64,000 nucleotides of DNA from Sesamum alatum (Eukaryota > Streptophyta > Magnoliopsida > Lamiales > Pedaliaceae), in NCBI GenBank assembly GCA_034509735.1, contig JACGWO010000003.1, positions 8,122,001 through 8,186,000 of the forward strand. Direction: 5' to 3'. The translations under genes were made by a program, and so were the position numbers. Shown here piece by piece: positions 44,795 to 58,502 of the stretch (position 1 is the first letter of the stretch; every line of letters starts with the position of its first letter). Below the pieces are notes generated by a model. The model was not told the DNA's origin, made no database searches, and worked only from the letters and a program-made list of their open reading frames with translations.

Positions 44795-45450
44795 GGTGGC
44801 ACTTCCGTAAATGCTCTTTCTCTGCTCATATGTATATTAAGGTTAATCAAAATTATCTTATTAGTTTCGATCGATTATTTCATCTTTTGTTTAAAGATGA
44901 ATTGTTGACATATTTTTCTATGTGCTAAATATTATTATCATATTTGGCATATTTTTCTATGTGCTGAATATTTTATTTTCCTCAGTCAGTTTTTGTATTG
45001 ATGACATCTATTGGTTCTGTGAAAACGTACATGTTAATTTATTTTGTAGTGTACATTGAGAATGTTTCTAAGGAACAGGAATGTGAGGTAAGTTTTGTGC
45101 AATAGGAAAATCTTCTGCACGGAGGTTCTTCAATGATTCGAAAGCTTCATGGTATGTCTAGCTTACATCTTACTTTGAATTTGAATGATTAAAGTATTCT
45201 CCATGACTCTTCTTGCTTCACTTGTTCTCTCTCCATGTATCTTTCATGCTTTAAAATATTTATTCGTTTTATAGACACTAAAAGTATAGGCTATTTCATA
45301 TTGTTATTTTAATTTATAAAGTGTTCTTGTTATATATTATATTTGTAAATAGATATGTACTCCTATATTTTCATATTTGTATACAATAGATAAAGCGTAC
45401 ATGATACATAAAAAATTGGATTTGGGTTTATTGGATGTAAGAAAAATGTC
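44795..45450. repeat. Exon-bearing repeat, copy 3 of 3
   Basis: This aligns with copy 1 on its left and copy 2 on its right. The exon core (about 45048-45088) has lost a codon (KEQECE for KEQEECE) and is followed by the same TTTGTGCAATAG stop as copy 1. Confidence 0.75.
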
Positions 45451-46225
45451 CCAACCATTTTGAACTCCTAATAATACTAATATTTTAAATGTTATTTACC
45501 TAAGTTAATATTATTATTTTGATACTTTTATATGTTATTTGGATTACATCCAATGCAAGTAATTATAATGAAAGAACTAATTATTTATGTTAAAGCAAAA
45601 TCTCTACAATTTTTGAAAGATAATTTATTTATTAGGGATAATTACATTTACACCCCTAATTTAAATATTAGGGATAATTTATAATGTAAAGAAGTGATTA
45701 GTTGTGTTTTTTTTCTTTTTTCTTATTGCTAGTTTATATATTTTACTTTTATTTATAATATATTTTAAATATATTTTAAAGCGTGAAAATATTTTATACT
45801 ATTATAAAAAAGATATAAATATTTACTCACAAATAGCATTTAATGATATTGCGCACCATTTTTTTGTAACGTCAAAAATAACCATCAATTGATAAGATAT
45901 TTATTTTATTCAATTTTTTAAATTTTATATTAATAGATAAATTAGTTGTCTTTTTTCTTTTTTTTTATAAATATAATGTGTTAGTTTATATATTTTATTT
46001 TTATTTTTTGTGAAAATTTATTTATTATATGCACGTAGGAAGGGTGTGTGATAACTAGTTTATATTGGCTAGTTTATATAAAAATAAGAGTTATCTATTT
46101 GTGGTCAAAGTGTATTAAGTTATTCCGTACGACATTGTTAAAATTATTCAAATTGAAATTATAGTACTATTTTTATTTATATGGACCATAAGGTGGCATA
46201 TTTTATTTTATGTGAGTTTTACTTT
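45451..46225. other. AT-rich transition into the satellite
   Basis: No gene. An AGGGATAATTACATTTACAC motif (45636) resembles the MITE-like ends at 3640 and 5041. From about 45590 fragments of the following satellite (AAAGCAAAATCTCTACAATT) appear. Confidence 0.45.
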
Positions 46226-49200
46226 ATGAGGAGTTTGCCAATTTTCTAAATGTTATTTGTGAACAAAATTAATAAATAAAAAATAAAGATTTGGGGTAAA
46301 ACATTTATTTAAAATCATTATTTCATTAAATTTATTTAAAAAAGAGGTTAGGATTTTTCTCAAATACCAAAATATTAAATTTACTAATATTATATGTACT
46401 AAATTAAAGAAAAATTTCAAATAATTTAATAGCAAAGCAAAATTTCTACAATTTTAAAATTTATTTATTATGCTTTTAATTTATCTCAAATACGTATGTA
46501 CTAAATTAAAGAAAAATTTCAAAGAATTTAAAGGTAAAGCTAAATTTCTACAATTTTAAAATTTATTTATTATGCTTTTAATTTATCTCAATAATTTATC
46601 TCAAATACAAGCATAATTTATTATTCGTGAATAGCATATAGGATCCTACTATGTAGAAATAATCTTTTATTTATTATTTTATTTAGAATACTTCAAATAA
46701 AAATAATTATTATATAAAGAACCAATTATTTATGATAAAGCAATTTTTTGTAATTTATAAAAAAATTAATTAATTTATTATGATTTGTGGTAAATATTTA
46801 TTAAAACAAAATAATAATTCAACTCCAATAAATGAGGAGTAGTTTGCCAATTTTCTAAATGTTATTTGTGAACAAACTTAATCAATAAAAAAATATGATT
46901 TTTGGTAAAATATTTATTTAACATCATTATTCCATTAAGTTTATTAAAAAATATTTTATTTATTAAATTAATTCAACATCAAGAGGTTATTTATTAAATT
47001 TATTAAAAAATAATTTATTTATTAAATTTAGTTATTATTTATTAAATTTTTTTATTCGTGGTTAGCATATAGGATCGTACTAATTGTAAAAAAATCTTTT
47101 ATTTATTATTTTATTTAGATTAATTCGAATAAAGATAATTGTTATATAAAGAACTAATTATTTATGATAAAGCAAGTTTTTTGTAATTAATTAAACAATT
47201 TGTAATTAATTAAACAATTAATTTATAAAAATAATAATTCAACTCCAATAAATGAGGAGTTTGCAAATTTTCTAAATGTTATTTGTGAACAAACTTAATA
47301 AATAAAAAATTATGATTTGTGGTAAAGTATTTATTTAACATCATTATTCCATTAAATTTATTAAAAAAATAATTTATTTATTAAATTAATTCAGCATCAA
47401 GAGGTTAAATTTTTTTCCAAATACCAAAATATTAAATTTACTAATATTATATGTACTAAATTAAAGAAAAATTTCAAAGAATTTAATAGTGAAGCAAAAT
47501 TTCTACAATGCTTTTAATTTATCTCAAATACAAGTACAATTCATTATTTATTAAAATTTTCTATTCGTGGTTAGCCTATAGGATCCTACTAAGATTTATT
47601 TATTATTTTATTTAGGTTACTTCAAATAAATATAATTATTATATAAAGACCTAATTTTTTATGATAAAGCAATTTTTTGTAATTTATTAAAAAAGTAATT
47701 TATTTATTATGATTTGTGGTAAATATTTATGAAAAAAATAATAACTCAACTCCAAATGAGGAGTTTGCCAATTTTCTAAATGTTATTTGTCAACAAAATT
47801 AATAAATAAAAAATTATGATTTGTGGTAAAATGTTTATTTAAAATCATTATTCCAATTTATTGATTAAAGTAATTCTCAAAAGGTTAAAATTTTTCTCAA
47901 ATACCAAAATATTAAATTTACTAATACTATATGTACTAAATTAAAGAAAAATTTCAAAGAATTCAATAGTAAAACAAAATTTCTACAATTTTAAAATTTA
48001 TTTAATATGCTTATAATTTATCTCAAATATAAGCATAATTTATTGCTTATTATACTATATGTATAAATTCAAGAAAAATTTCAAAGAATTTAATAGAAAA
48101 GCAAAATTTATACAATTTTAAAATTTATTTATTATGCTTTTAATTATACTAAAATTTTCTAATCGTGGTTAGCATATAGGATCCTACTAATTGTAAAATA
48201 AATCTTTATTTATCATTTTATTTAGATTACTTCAAATATAAATAATTATTATGATAAAGAATTTTTCAATTTATTAAAAAAATAATTAATTTATTGTGAT
48301 TTGTGGTAAATATTTATTAAAAAAAATATAATTCAACTCCAATAAATGAGGAGTAGTTTGAAAATTTTCAAAATGTTATTTGTGAACAAAATTAATAAAT
48401 AAAATTATGATTTTTAAAGCAAGTTTTTGTAATTAATTAAACAATTAATTTATAAAAATAATAATTCAACTCCAATAAATGAGGAAGAGTTTGCCAATTT
48501 TCTAAATGTTATTTGTGAACAAACTTAATAAATAAAAAATTATGATTTGTGGTAAAGTATTTATTTATTAAATTAATTCAACATCAAGAGGTTAAAATTT
48601 TTCCCAAATACCAAAATATTAAATTTACTAATATTATATGTACTAAATTAAAGAAAACTTTTAAAGAATTTAATGGTGAAGCAAAATTTCTACAACTTTA
48701 AAATTTATATATTATGCTTTTAATAAATCTCAAATACAAGTATAATTTGTTATTTATTATACTGTATGTACTAAATTAAAGAAAAATTTCAAAGAATTTA
48801 ATAGTTACAATTTTAAAATTTATTTATTATGCTTTTAATTTATCTCAAATACAAGCGCAACTAATTATTTATTAAATTTTTCTATTCGTGGTTAGCCTAT
48901 AGGATCCTACTAAGATTTATTTATTATTCTATTTAGATTACTTCAAATAAAAATATTATTATGTAAAAACCTAATTTTTTATGATAAAAGCAATTTTTGT
49001 AATTTATTAAAAAAATAATTTGTTTATTATGATTTGTGGTAAGTATTTATGAAAATAATAATAACTCAACTCCAAATGAGTAGTTTGCCAATTTTCTAAA
49101 TGTTATTTGTGAACAAAATTAATAAATAAAAAATTATGATTTTTGGTAAAATGTTCTATTAAATTTGCTAATATTATATGTACTAAATTAAAGAAAAATT

Positions 49201-52200
49201 TCAAAGAATTCAATAGTGAAGCAAAATTTCTATAATTTTAAAATTGCTTATAATTTATCTCAAATATAAGCATAATTTATTACTTATTATACTTTATGTA
49301 TAAATTAAAGAAAAATTTCAAAGAATTTAATAGAAAAGCAAAATTTATACAATTTTAAAATTTATTTATTATGTTTTTAATTATATTAAAAAATTTTATT
49401 CGTGGTTAGCATATAGGATCCTACTAATTGTAAAAATAAATCTTTATATATCATTTTATTTAGATTACTTCAAATAAAAATAATTATTATATAAAGTACT
49501 AATTATTAATGATAAAGATTTTTTTCAATTTATTAAAAAAATAATTAATTTATTGTGATTTGTGGTAAATATTTATTAAAAAAATAATAATTCAACTAGT
49601 TTGACAATTTTCAAAATGTTATTTGTGAACAAAATTAATAAATAAAAAATTATATTTTTTTGGCAAGATATTTATTTAAAATCATTAGTCGATTAAATTT
49701 ATTAAAAAATAATTTATTTATTAAAGTAATTCAACATCAAGAGGTTAAATTTTTTCTCAAATACCAAAATGTTAAATTTACTAATATATGTACAAAATTA
49801 AAGAAAAATTTCGAAGAATTTAATAGTAAACAAAAATTACTACAATTTTAAAATTTAGTTATTATGCTTTTATTTTATCTCAAATACAAGCATAATTTAT
49901 TATTTATTAAATTTTTTTATTCGTGGTTAGCATATAGGATCCTACTAATTGTTATAATAAATCTTTTATTTATTATTTTATTTATATTAATTTGAATAAA
50001 GATAATTTTATAAGAACTAATTATTTATGTTAAAGCAAGTTTTTGTAGTTAAAAAATTAATTTATAAAAATAATAATTCAACTCCAATAAATGAGGAGGT
50101 GTTTGCCAATTTTCTAAATGTTATTTGTGAACAAACTTAATAAACAAAAAATTATGATTTTTGGTAAAGTATTTATTTAAATTCATTATTCCATTAAATT
50201 TATAAAAAAAATAATTTATTTATAAAATAAATTCAACATCAAGAGCTGAAAATTTTTCCGAAATACCAAAATATTAAATTTACTAATATTATATGTACTA
50301 AATTAAAGAAAAATTTCAAAGAATTTAATAGTGAAGCAAAATTTTAAAATTTATTTTATATGCCATAATTTATTATTTATTATACTGTATGTACTAAATT
50401 AAAGTAAAATTTCAAAGAATTTAATAGTTACAATTTTAAAATTTATTTATTATGCTTTTAATTTATCTCAAATACAAGCACAACTCATTATTTATTAAAT
50501 TTTTCTATTCGTGATTAGCCTATAGGATCCTACTAAGATTTATTTATTATTTTATTTAGATTACTTCAAATAAAAATAATTATTATATAAAGACCTAATT
50601 CTTTATTATAAAGCAAATTTTTTTAATTATTTAAAAAATTAATTTATTTATTATGATTTGTGGTACATATTTATTAAAAAAATAATAACTCAACTCCAAA
50701 TGAGGAGTTTGCAAATTTTCTAAATGTTATTTGTGAACAAAATTAATAAATAAAAAATTATGATTTCTGGTAAAATGTTTATTTAAAATCATTATTCCAA
50801 TTTATTTATTAATCAAAGAATTTAATAGTAAAGTAAAATTTCTACAAATTTAAAATTTATTTATTATGCCTTCAATTTTTCTCAAATACAAGCATAATTT
50901 ATTATTTAGTACTAAATTAAAGAAAAATTTCAAACAATTTAATAGTAAAGCAAAATTTCTACAATTTTAAAATTTATTTATTATGCTTTTAATTTATCTC
51001 AATAATTTATGTCAAGTACAAGCATAATTTATTATTTATTAAATTTTTCTATTCCTACTAATTGTAAAAAAAATCTTTTATTTGTTATTATATTTAGATT
51101 ACTTCAAATAAAAATAATTATTATATAAAGAACTAATTATTTATACAATAAGTCAATTTTTTGTAATTTATTAAAAATTATTTTATTTATTATGATTTGT
51201 GGTAAATATTTATTAAAAAAAATAATAATTCAACTCCAATGGAGGAGTTTGCCAATTTTCTAAATGTTATTTGTGAGCATACTTAATAAATAAAAAATTA
51301 TGATTTGTGGTAAAATATTTATTTAACTTCATTATTCCATTAAATTTATTAAAAAATAATTTATTTATTAAAGTAATTCAACATCAAGAGGTAAAATTTT
51401 TCGCAAATACCAAAATATTAAATTTACTAATATTATATGTACTAAATTAAAGAAAATTTTCAAAGAATATAATAGTTACAATTTTATAATTTATTTATTA
51501 TGATTTTAATTTATCTCAAATACAAGCATAATTTATTATTTATTATACTGTATGTTCTAAATTAAAGAAAAATTTCAAAGAATTTAATAGTTATAATTTT
51601 AAAATTTATTTATTATGCTTTTAATTTTTCCCAACTACAAGCACAACTCATTATTTATTAAATTTTTGTATTCGTGTTTAGCCTATAGGATCCTACTAAG
51701 ATTTATTTATTATTTTATTTAGATTACTTCAAATAAAAATAATTGTTATATAAAGACCTAATTCTTTATTATAAAGCAAATTTTTTTAATTGTTTAAAAA
51801 ATTAATTTATTTATTATGATTTGTGCTAAATATTTATTAAAAAAATAATAACTCAACTCCAAATGAGGAGTTTGCCAATTTTCTAAATGTTATTGTGAAC
51901 AAAATTAATAAATAAAAAATTATGATTTCTGGTAAAATGTTTATTTAAAATCATTATTTCAATTTATTTATTAAAGTAATTCTCAATAGGTTAATTTTTT
52001 TTTTCAAATACCCGAAAATATTAAATTTACTAATATTATATGTACTAAATTTAAGAAAAATTTCAAGGAATTTAATAGTAAAGCAAAAATTTCTACAGTT
52101 TTAAAATTTATTTATTATGCCTTTGATTTATCTCAAATACAAGCATAATTTATTATTTAGTACTAAGTTAAAGAAAAATTTCAAAGCATTTAATAGTAAA

Positions 52201-54205
52201 GAAAAATTTCTACAATTTTAAAATTTATTTATTATGCTTTTAATTTATCTGAATAATTTATCTCAAGTACAAGCATAATTTATTATTTATTAAATTTTTC
52301 TATTCGTGGTTAGAATATAGGATCCTACTAATTGTCAAAGAAATCTTTTATTTATTATTATATTTAGATTACTTCAAATAAAAATAATTATTATATAAAT
52401 AACTAATTATTTATGATAAAGCAATTTTTTGTAATTTATTAAAAAAATAATTTATTTATTATGATTTGTGGTAAATATTTATTAAAAAAATATTAATTCA
52501 ACTCCAATAAATGAGGAGGAGTTTGCCAATTTTCTAAATGTTATTTGTGAGCAAACTTAATAAATAAAAAATTATGATTTGTTGTAATATATTTATTTAA
52601 CTTCATTATTCCATTACATTTATTAAAAAATAATTTATTTATTAATGTAATTCAACATCAAGAGGTTAAAATTTTTCGCAAATACCAAAATATTAAATTT
52701 ACTAATGTTATATGTACTAAATTAAAGAAAATTTCAAAGAATTTAATAGTTACAATTTTAAAATTTATTTATTATTCTTTTAATTTATCTCAAATACAAT
52801 CACAACTCATTATTTATTAAATTTCTCTATTCGTGGTTAGCCTATATAGGATTCTACTAAGATTTATTTATTATTTTATTTAGATTACTTCAAATAAAAA
52901 TAATTATTAAAGACCTAATTCTTTATTATAAAGCAAATTTTTTTAATTATTTAAAAAATTAATTTATTTATTATGATTTGTGGTAAATATTTATTAAAAA
53001 AATAATAACTCAACTCCAAATGAGGAGTTTGCCAATTTCTAAATGTTATTTGTGAACAAAATTAATGAATCAAAAATTATGATTTCTGGTAAAATGTTTA
53101 TTTAAAATCATTATTCCAATATATATATTAAAGTAATTCTCAGAAGGTTAAAATTTTTATCAAATACCAAAAAATATTAAATTTACTAATATTATATGTA
53201 CTAAATTGAAGAATAATTTCAAAGAATCCAATAGTAAAGCAAAATTCTACAATTTTAAAATTTATTTATCACAATTTATCACAAATATAAGCATAATTTA
53301 TTACTTATTATACTGTATGTATAAATTAAAGAAAAATTTCAAAGAATTTAATAGTAAAGAAAAATTTATACAATTTAAAATTTATTTATTATGCTTTTAA
53401 TCTATATTAAATTTTTCTATTCGTGGTTAGCATATAGGATCCTACTAATTGTAAAAAAAATCTTTTATTTATTTTTATTTAGATAACTTCAAATAAAAAT
53501 AATTATTATATAAAGAACTAATTATTTATGATAAAGCAAATTTTGTAATTTATTAAAAAAAATAATTTATTTATTGTGATTTGTGGTAAATATTTATTAA
53601 AAAAATAATAATTCAACTCCAATAAGTGAGGAGTAGTTTGCCAATTTTCAAAATGTTATTTGTGAACCAAATTAATAAATAAAAAATTATGATTTGTGGC
53701 AAAATATTTTTTTAAAATCATTATTCGATTAAATTTATTAAAAAATAATGTATTTATTAAAGTAATTCAACATCGAGAGGTTAAATTTTTTCTTAAATAC
53801 CAAAATATTAAATTTACTAATACTATATGTACAAAATTAAAGAAAAATTTCAAAGACTTTAATAGTATAGCAAAATTTGTAGTATCTCAAATACACGCAT
53901 AATTTATTATTTATTAAATTTTTTTATTCGTGGTTAGCATATAGGATCCTACTAATTGTAAAAAAAAATAAATTATTTATTATTTTATTTTGATTAATTC
54001 CAATAAAGATAATTATTATATAAAGAACTAATTATTTATGATAAAGCAAAATTTTGAAATTAATTAAACAATTAATTTATTTATTATGATTTGTGGTAAA
54101 TATTTGTTAAAAAAATAATAATTCAACTCCTATAAATGAGGAGAAGTTTGCCAATTTTTTAAATGTTATTTGTGAACAAAATTAATAAATAAAAAATTAT
54201 AATGA
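46226..54205. repeat. AT-rich satellite with higher-order structure
   Basis: About 14 monomers share the consensus blocks TTCGTGGTTAGCATATAGGATCCTACTA, ATTATGATTTGTGGTAAA, AATGAGGAGTTTGCCAATTT and AAATTTCAAAGAATTTAATAG (each interrupted by variants). GGATC landmarks fall near 46640, 47073, 47580, 48178, 48900, 49428, 49938, 50525, 51688, 52319, 52849, 53437 and 53946, with a deleted one near 51050. Monomer length is 430-720 bp. Two forms alternate, one with ACTAATTGTAAAA and one with GCCTATAGGATCCTACTAAG. The latter recurs at 50525, 51688 and 52849, a period of about 1,162 bp. ORFs of 60-70 codons inside are A-run artefacts. Confidence 0.93.
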
Positions 54206-57116
54206 GATGATATTGATTTAAAATAATGTTTTAATATAGTATATTTTATTGTGTATTAAAAATATTAATTGCATATATATTAATCATATTTATTTATGTT
54301 ATATAAATATGATATATAAAGAATACAAGAGATATTACAGAATATAAATGATATTGGAAGTTTTTATAAATTAAAATAAACTTTATTTGCATGTGTCATA
54401 CTTAATAAATTAGTGTGTACGTATAGTTTTTTTTTTTAAATTTATAAAAGTATTATTTATTTGTATATAAATATGAAATATGTAAATGATATATAAAACA
54501 TGCAACAAATATTAGAGATGATATTGAAAGTTTTTAAAATAAAATTTATGTGCATGTTTCAATATAGTATATTTTATTGTGTATTAAAATATTAAATGCA
54601 TATATATTAATCATATTTATTTACGTTATAAAAAATACAAGAGATATTACAGAAAAAAATTGATATTGGAAGTTTTTATAAATTAAAATGAATTTTATTT
54701 GCATGTGACATACTTAATAAATTAGTTATACACACTAATAGCATTGTCTCATATAATTATTTTAAATTTATAAAAGTATTATTTATTTGTATATAAATAT
54801 GAAATATGTAAAGATATATAAAAAATGCAAGAACTATTAGAGATGATATTGAAAATTTTTAAAATAAAATTTATGTACAGGTTTTAATATGGTATATTTT
54901 ATTGTGTATTAAAAATTATTAAAAAAATTACAAGAGATATTAAAGCAAATAAATGATATGGGAAGTTTTTATAAATGAAAATAAATTTTATTTGCATTTT
55001 TCATACTTAATAAATTAGTTATACACACTAATAGAACTGTCTCATATAGTTTTTTAAATTTATAAAAGTATTATTTATTTGTATATAAATATAAAATATG
55101 TAAATGATATATAAAAAATGCAACAAATATTAGAGATGATATTAAAAGTTTTTATAAAAAATTTTATGTACATGTTTCAATATAGTATATTTTATTGTGT
55201 ATTAAAAATATTAAATCAATATATATTAGTCATATTTATTTATGTTATATAAAGCTGATATATAAAAAAATACAAGAGATATTATTGAAAAAAAATAATG
55301 TTGGAAGTTTTTATAAATTAAAATAAATTTTATTTACATGTTGTCATATTTAATAAATTAGTTATACACACTAATCACACTATCTCATATAGTTTTTTAA
55401 ATGAATAAAAGTATTATTTATTTGTGTATAAATATGAAATATATAAATGATATGTAAAAAATGCAAGAAATATTAGAGATAATATTGAAAATTGTTAAAA
55501 TAAAATTTATATGCATGTTTTAATATAGTATATTTTATTGTGTATTAAGAATATTAAAAAACATACAAGAGATATTAAAGAAAATAAATGATATTGGAAG
55601 TTTTTATAAATCAAAATAAACTTTATTTGCATGTGTCATACTTAATAAATTAGTTATACACACTAATAGCACTGTCTCTAAATCTATAAAAGTATTATTT
55701 ATTTGTATATAAATATGAAATGTGTAAATGATATATAAAAAATACCAAAAATATTAGAGATGATATTGAAAGTTTTTAAAATAAAATTTATGTGCATGTT
55801 TCAATATAGTATATTTTATTGTGTATAAAAATATTAAATACATATATATTAACCATATTTATACACGCTCTAATAGCACTGTCTCATATAGTTTTTTTTT
55901 AAATTTTATTGTGTATTAAAATATTAAAAAAATAATAGAGATATTAAAGAAAATAAATGATATTGGAAGTTTTTATAAATTAAAATAAACTTTATCTGTA
56001 TGTGTCATACTTAATAAATTAGTTATACACACTAATAGCACTATCTCATATTTTTTTTTAAATTTATAAAAAGTATTATTTGTTTGTGTATAAATATGAA
56101 ATATTTAAATGATATATAAAAAATGCAACAAATATTAGAGATGATATTAAAAGATTTTATTTATGTGCATGTTTCATATAGTATATTTTATTGTGTATTA
56201 AAAATATTAAATGTATATATATTAATTATATTTATATACGTTATATAAAGATGATATATAAAAAAATACAAATGATATTACCCAAAAAAAAATGATATTG
56301 GAAGTTATTATAAATTAAAACAAACTTTATATGCATGTGTCATACTTAATAAATTAGTTATACACACTATTAGCACTGTCTCATATAGTTTATTTAAATG
56401 TATAAAAGTATTTGTATATAAATATGAAATATATAAATGAGATATAAAAAGTGCAATAAATATTAGAGATGATATTGAAAGTTTTTAAAATAAAATGTAT
56501 GTGCATGTTTCAATATAGTATATTTTATTGTGTATTAAAAACATTAAATGCATATATATTAATTATATTTATTTACGTTATATAAATATGATATATAAAA
56601 AAGTACAAGAGATATTATAGAAAAATAATGATATTGGAAGTTTTTATAAATTCAAAATATATTTTATTTGCATGCATACTTAATAAATTAGTTATACACA
56701 CTAATAGCACTGTCTTATATAATTTTTTAAAATTTATAAAAGTATTATTTATTTGTATATAAATATGAAATATGTAAATGATATATAAAAAATGCAAGAA
56801 ATATTAGAGATGATATTGAAAGTTTTTAAAATAAAATTTATGTGCATGTTTTAATATAGTATATTTTATTATGTATTAAAAATATTAAATGCATATATAT
56901 TAATCATTTTTATTTCTGTTATATAAATATGATATATAAAAAAAACAAGAGATATTACAGAAAATAAATGATATTTTAAGTTTTTATAAATTAAAATAAA
57001 CTTTATTTGCATGTGTCATACTTAATAAATTAGTTATTCACTCTAATAGCACTGTTTCATATAGATTTTTTAAATTTATAAAAGTATTATTATTTGTATA
57101 TAAATATGAAATATGT
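54206..57116. repeat. ~340-bp AT-rich satellite
   Basis: GTATATTTTATTGTGTATTA starts units at about 54238, 54566, 54890, 55186, 55528, 55809, 56180, 56518 and 56861, with a partial unit at 55899. Most spacings are 324-343 bp, with shortened units of about 281-296 bp. Each unit also has TTGGAAGTTTTTATAAATTA, CATACTTAATAAATTAGTTA, CACACTAATAGCACTGTCTC and TGCAAGAAATATTAGAGATG. It shares no monomer sequence with the preceding satellite; the change occurs within a few bases of 54205. Confidence 0.94.
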
Positions 57117-57292
57117 ATGAGCATAAAGAAATTGATAAACAAAGAGATACTCATGGTGAAAGTGAAGAGATTATCCAAAGGAGGCCACTTGAGAGGTTGA
57201 GCGAAATACAAAGGATAAATACCTATATTTGTTCCTGGAGCGGATAAAGTGATGAAATTTTGAGGAAAAAATTTTTATTAGGAGGGGAGAAT
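57117..57292 (+). mobile_element. Retroelement 3' end and polypurine tract (putative)
   Basis: GC content rises at the end of the satellite. The last part, TTAGGAGGGGAGAAT (57279-57292), is a purine-rich tract directly before a TGTAACATCC LTR start, as in plant gypsy elements. No integrase or other domain is recognisable in the short coding-like piece before it. Confidence 0.45.
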
Positions 57293-58120
57293 TGTAACAT
57301 CCACGAATTTTTGTACATAATTGTGGGACTAATTAGTAAGTATTTAAGAAATTTTAAATTTATGAGTAAATAAATTATAGGTTGAAATTTGAATGTATTA
57401 AAACCTTAAGGGATTAAATTGGGGTTAAAGTTTTTAGGGTTGAATTATATTGATTTAATAGTTAAGGGACTAAATTGTCATTTGAATAAAAAGTCAAAAA
57501 AAAAAAAAATATTAAAACATAAGCGGCAGCATGTAATGCCACTAGAAATGAAGTGAGAGGGGGCAAGTGGCGCGAGATGCACCACTTGAAAATATTAAGA
57601 TAAATTACTTTGGATTACGCGCATTCCATTATCGTGGTTTCAAAACAGTAAGTGTTAATTATTCTTTAAACTGTTAATTTTTTTTTTTTGAACAACCTTT
57701 TCTTTAAACTGCTAATTAATTTATATAATTATATTATTTGATTAGGACATTCATTAAATGTAATTTATACTATTCGATGTAATATTTAACTGGTAAATTT
57801 TATGAGTTTAATTATTTATAAATTAGTGATCGATTAGATGTCCCATTTGCTTTAGGAATGTTATAGTGGGATAATTAAAATTATTTGATTTGTTAGATTT
57901 AATCATTACTATAATTGATTGACTCAATTTCATCGGGACTAGTAACCAAATGTTTAATTATATAAATTGGTGTTTAATTAAATTCTATAGTAGCGAGGAA
58001 TTGATGGAATATTCATAAAAATATTAGAAAATTATATTTAAGAAAATTAGGAATTTATATTTGAGAAATGTTATGGTTATTTAAAAGAATATGAAATTTT
58101 TACAAAAATTTAATTTTGAT
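57293..58120 (+). mobile_element. Ty3/gypsy LTR, start (end unresolved)
   Basis: It begins TGTAACATCCACGAA. Phrases typical of plant gypsy LTRs follow: GGGACTAATTAG, AAGGGATTAAATTGGGG and AAGGGACTAAATTGTCATTT. The 3' end is not resolved, because sequence near 58130 already resembles the subterminal repeats of the CACTA element to the right. The CACTA element may have inserted into this LTR. Confidence 0.5.
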
Positions 58121-58132
58121 AATGTTATAGAG

Positions 58133-58225
58133 AACGGTAGTTATAGAAACCGTTCCTATTGATGGAGCAACAACTATATTTTAACGGCTAGTTTAGTGTT
58201 CCAAATAATATTCGATGTCCGTTCC
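58133..58225. repeat. 5' subterminal repeats of the CACTA element
   Basis: GAACGGTAG, AACCGTTCCTATTGATGG, TTAACGGC and GTCCGTTCCAAT lie within 93 bp, in both orientations. They match the motif cluster at 62060-63205. Confidence 0.65.
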
Positions 58226-58502
58226 AATATTTTCTATATATATATATAACCCTTTATTTTAGTTCTTATAATTACTCTCCAACTCATTTGTTCTAACTCT
58301 CTCTCTTGATTCTTTATACGTAAAATCGAAAATATCAACAATCTGCTCGAAATTTGTATTGATCTTGAAAGGTGTTTTGCTGAGGGAAGAAGTTAAAATT
58401 CTTTAATTGGTTAATTATATATATATATATAATTTGTTCTGATCATTTAATTACTGTTGTGAATTGCTTGCGTACGTAGGACTAATTATGTTAACATAGT
58501 TG

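Noticed and set aside
46253..53902. ORFs of 60-68 codons within the satellite (46253-46435, 49660-49851, 53206-53400, 53696-53902)
   Set aside because: They are Lys/Asn/Phe-rich readings of AT repeats, recur only because the monomer recurs, and have no domain or start context.
57540..57555. CACTAGAAATGAAGTG as the 5' terminus of the CACTA element
   Set aside because: It sits in sequence that reads like a gypsy LTR, no matching TTCTAGTG end is present on the right, and no 3-bp target duplication can be shown.
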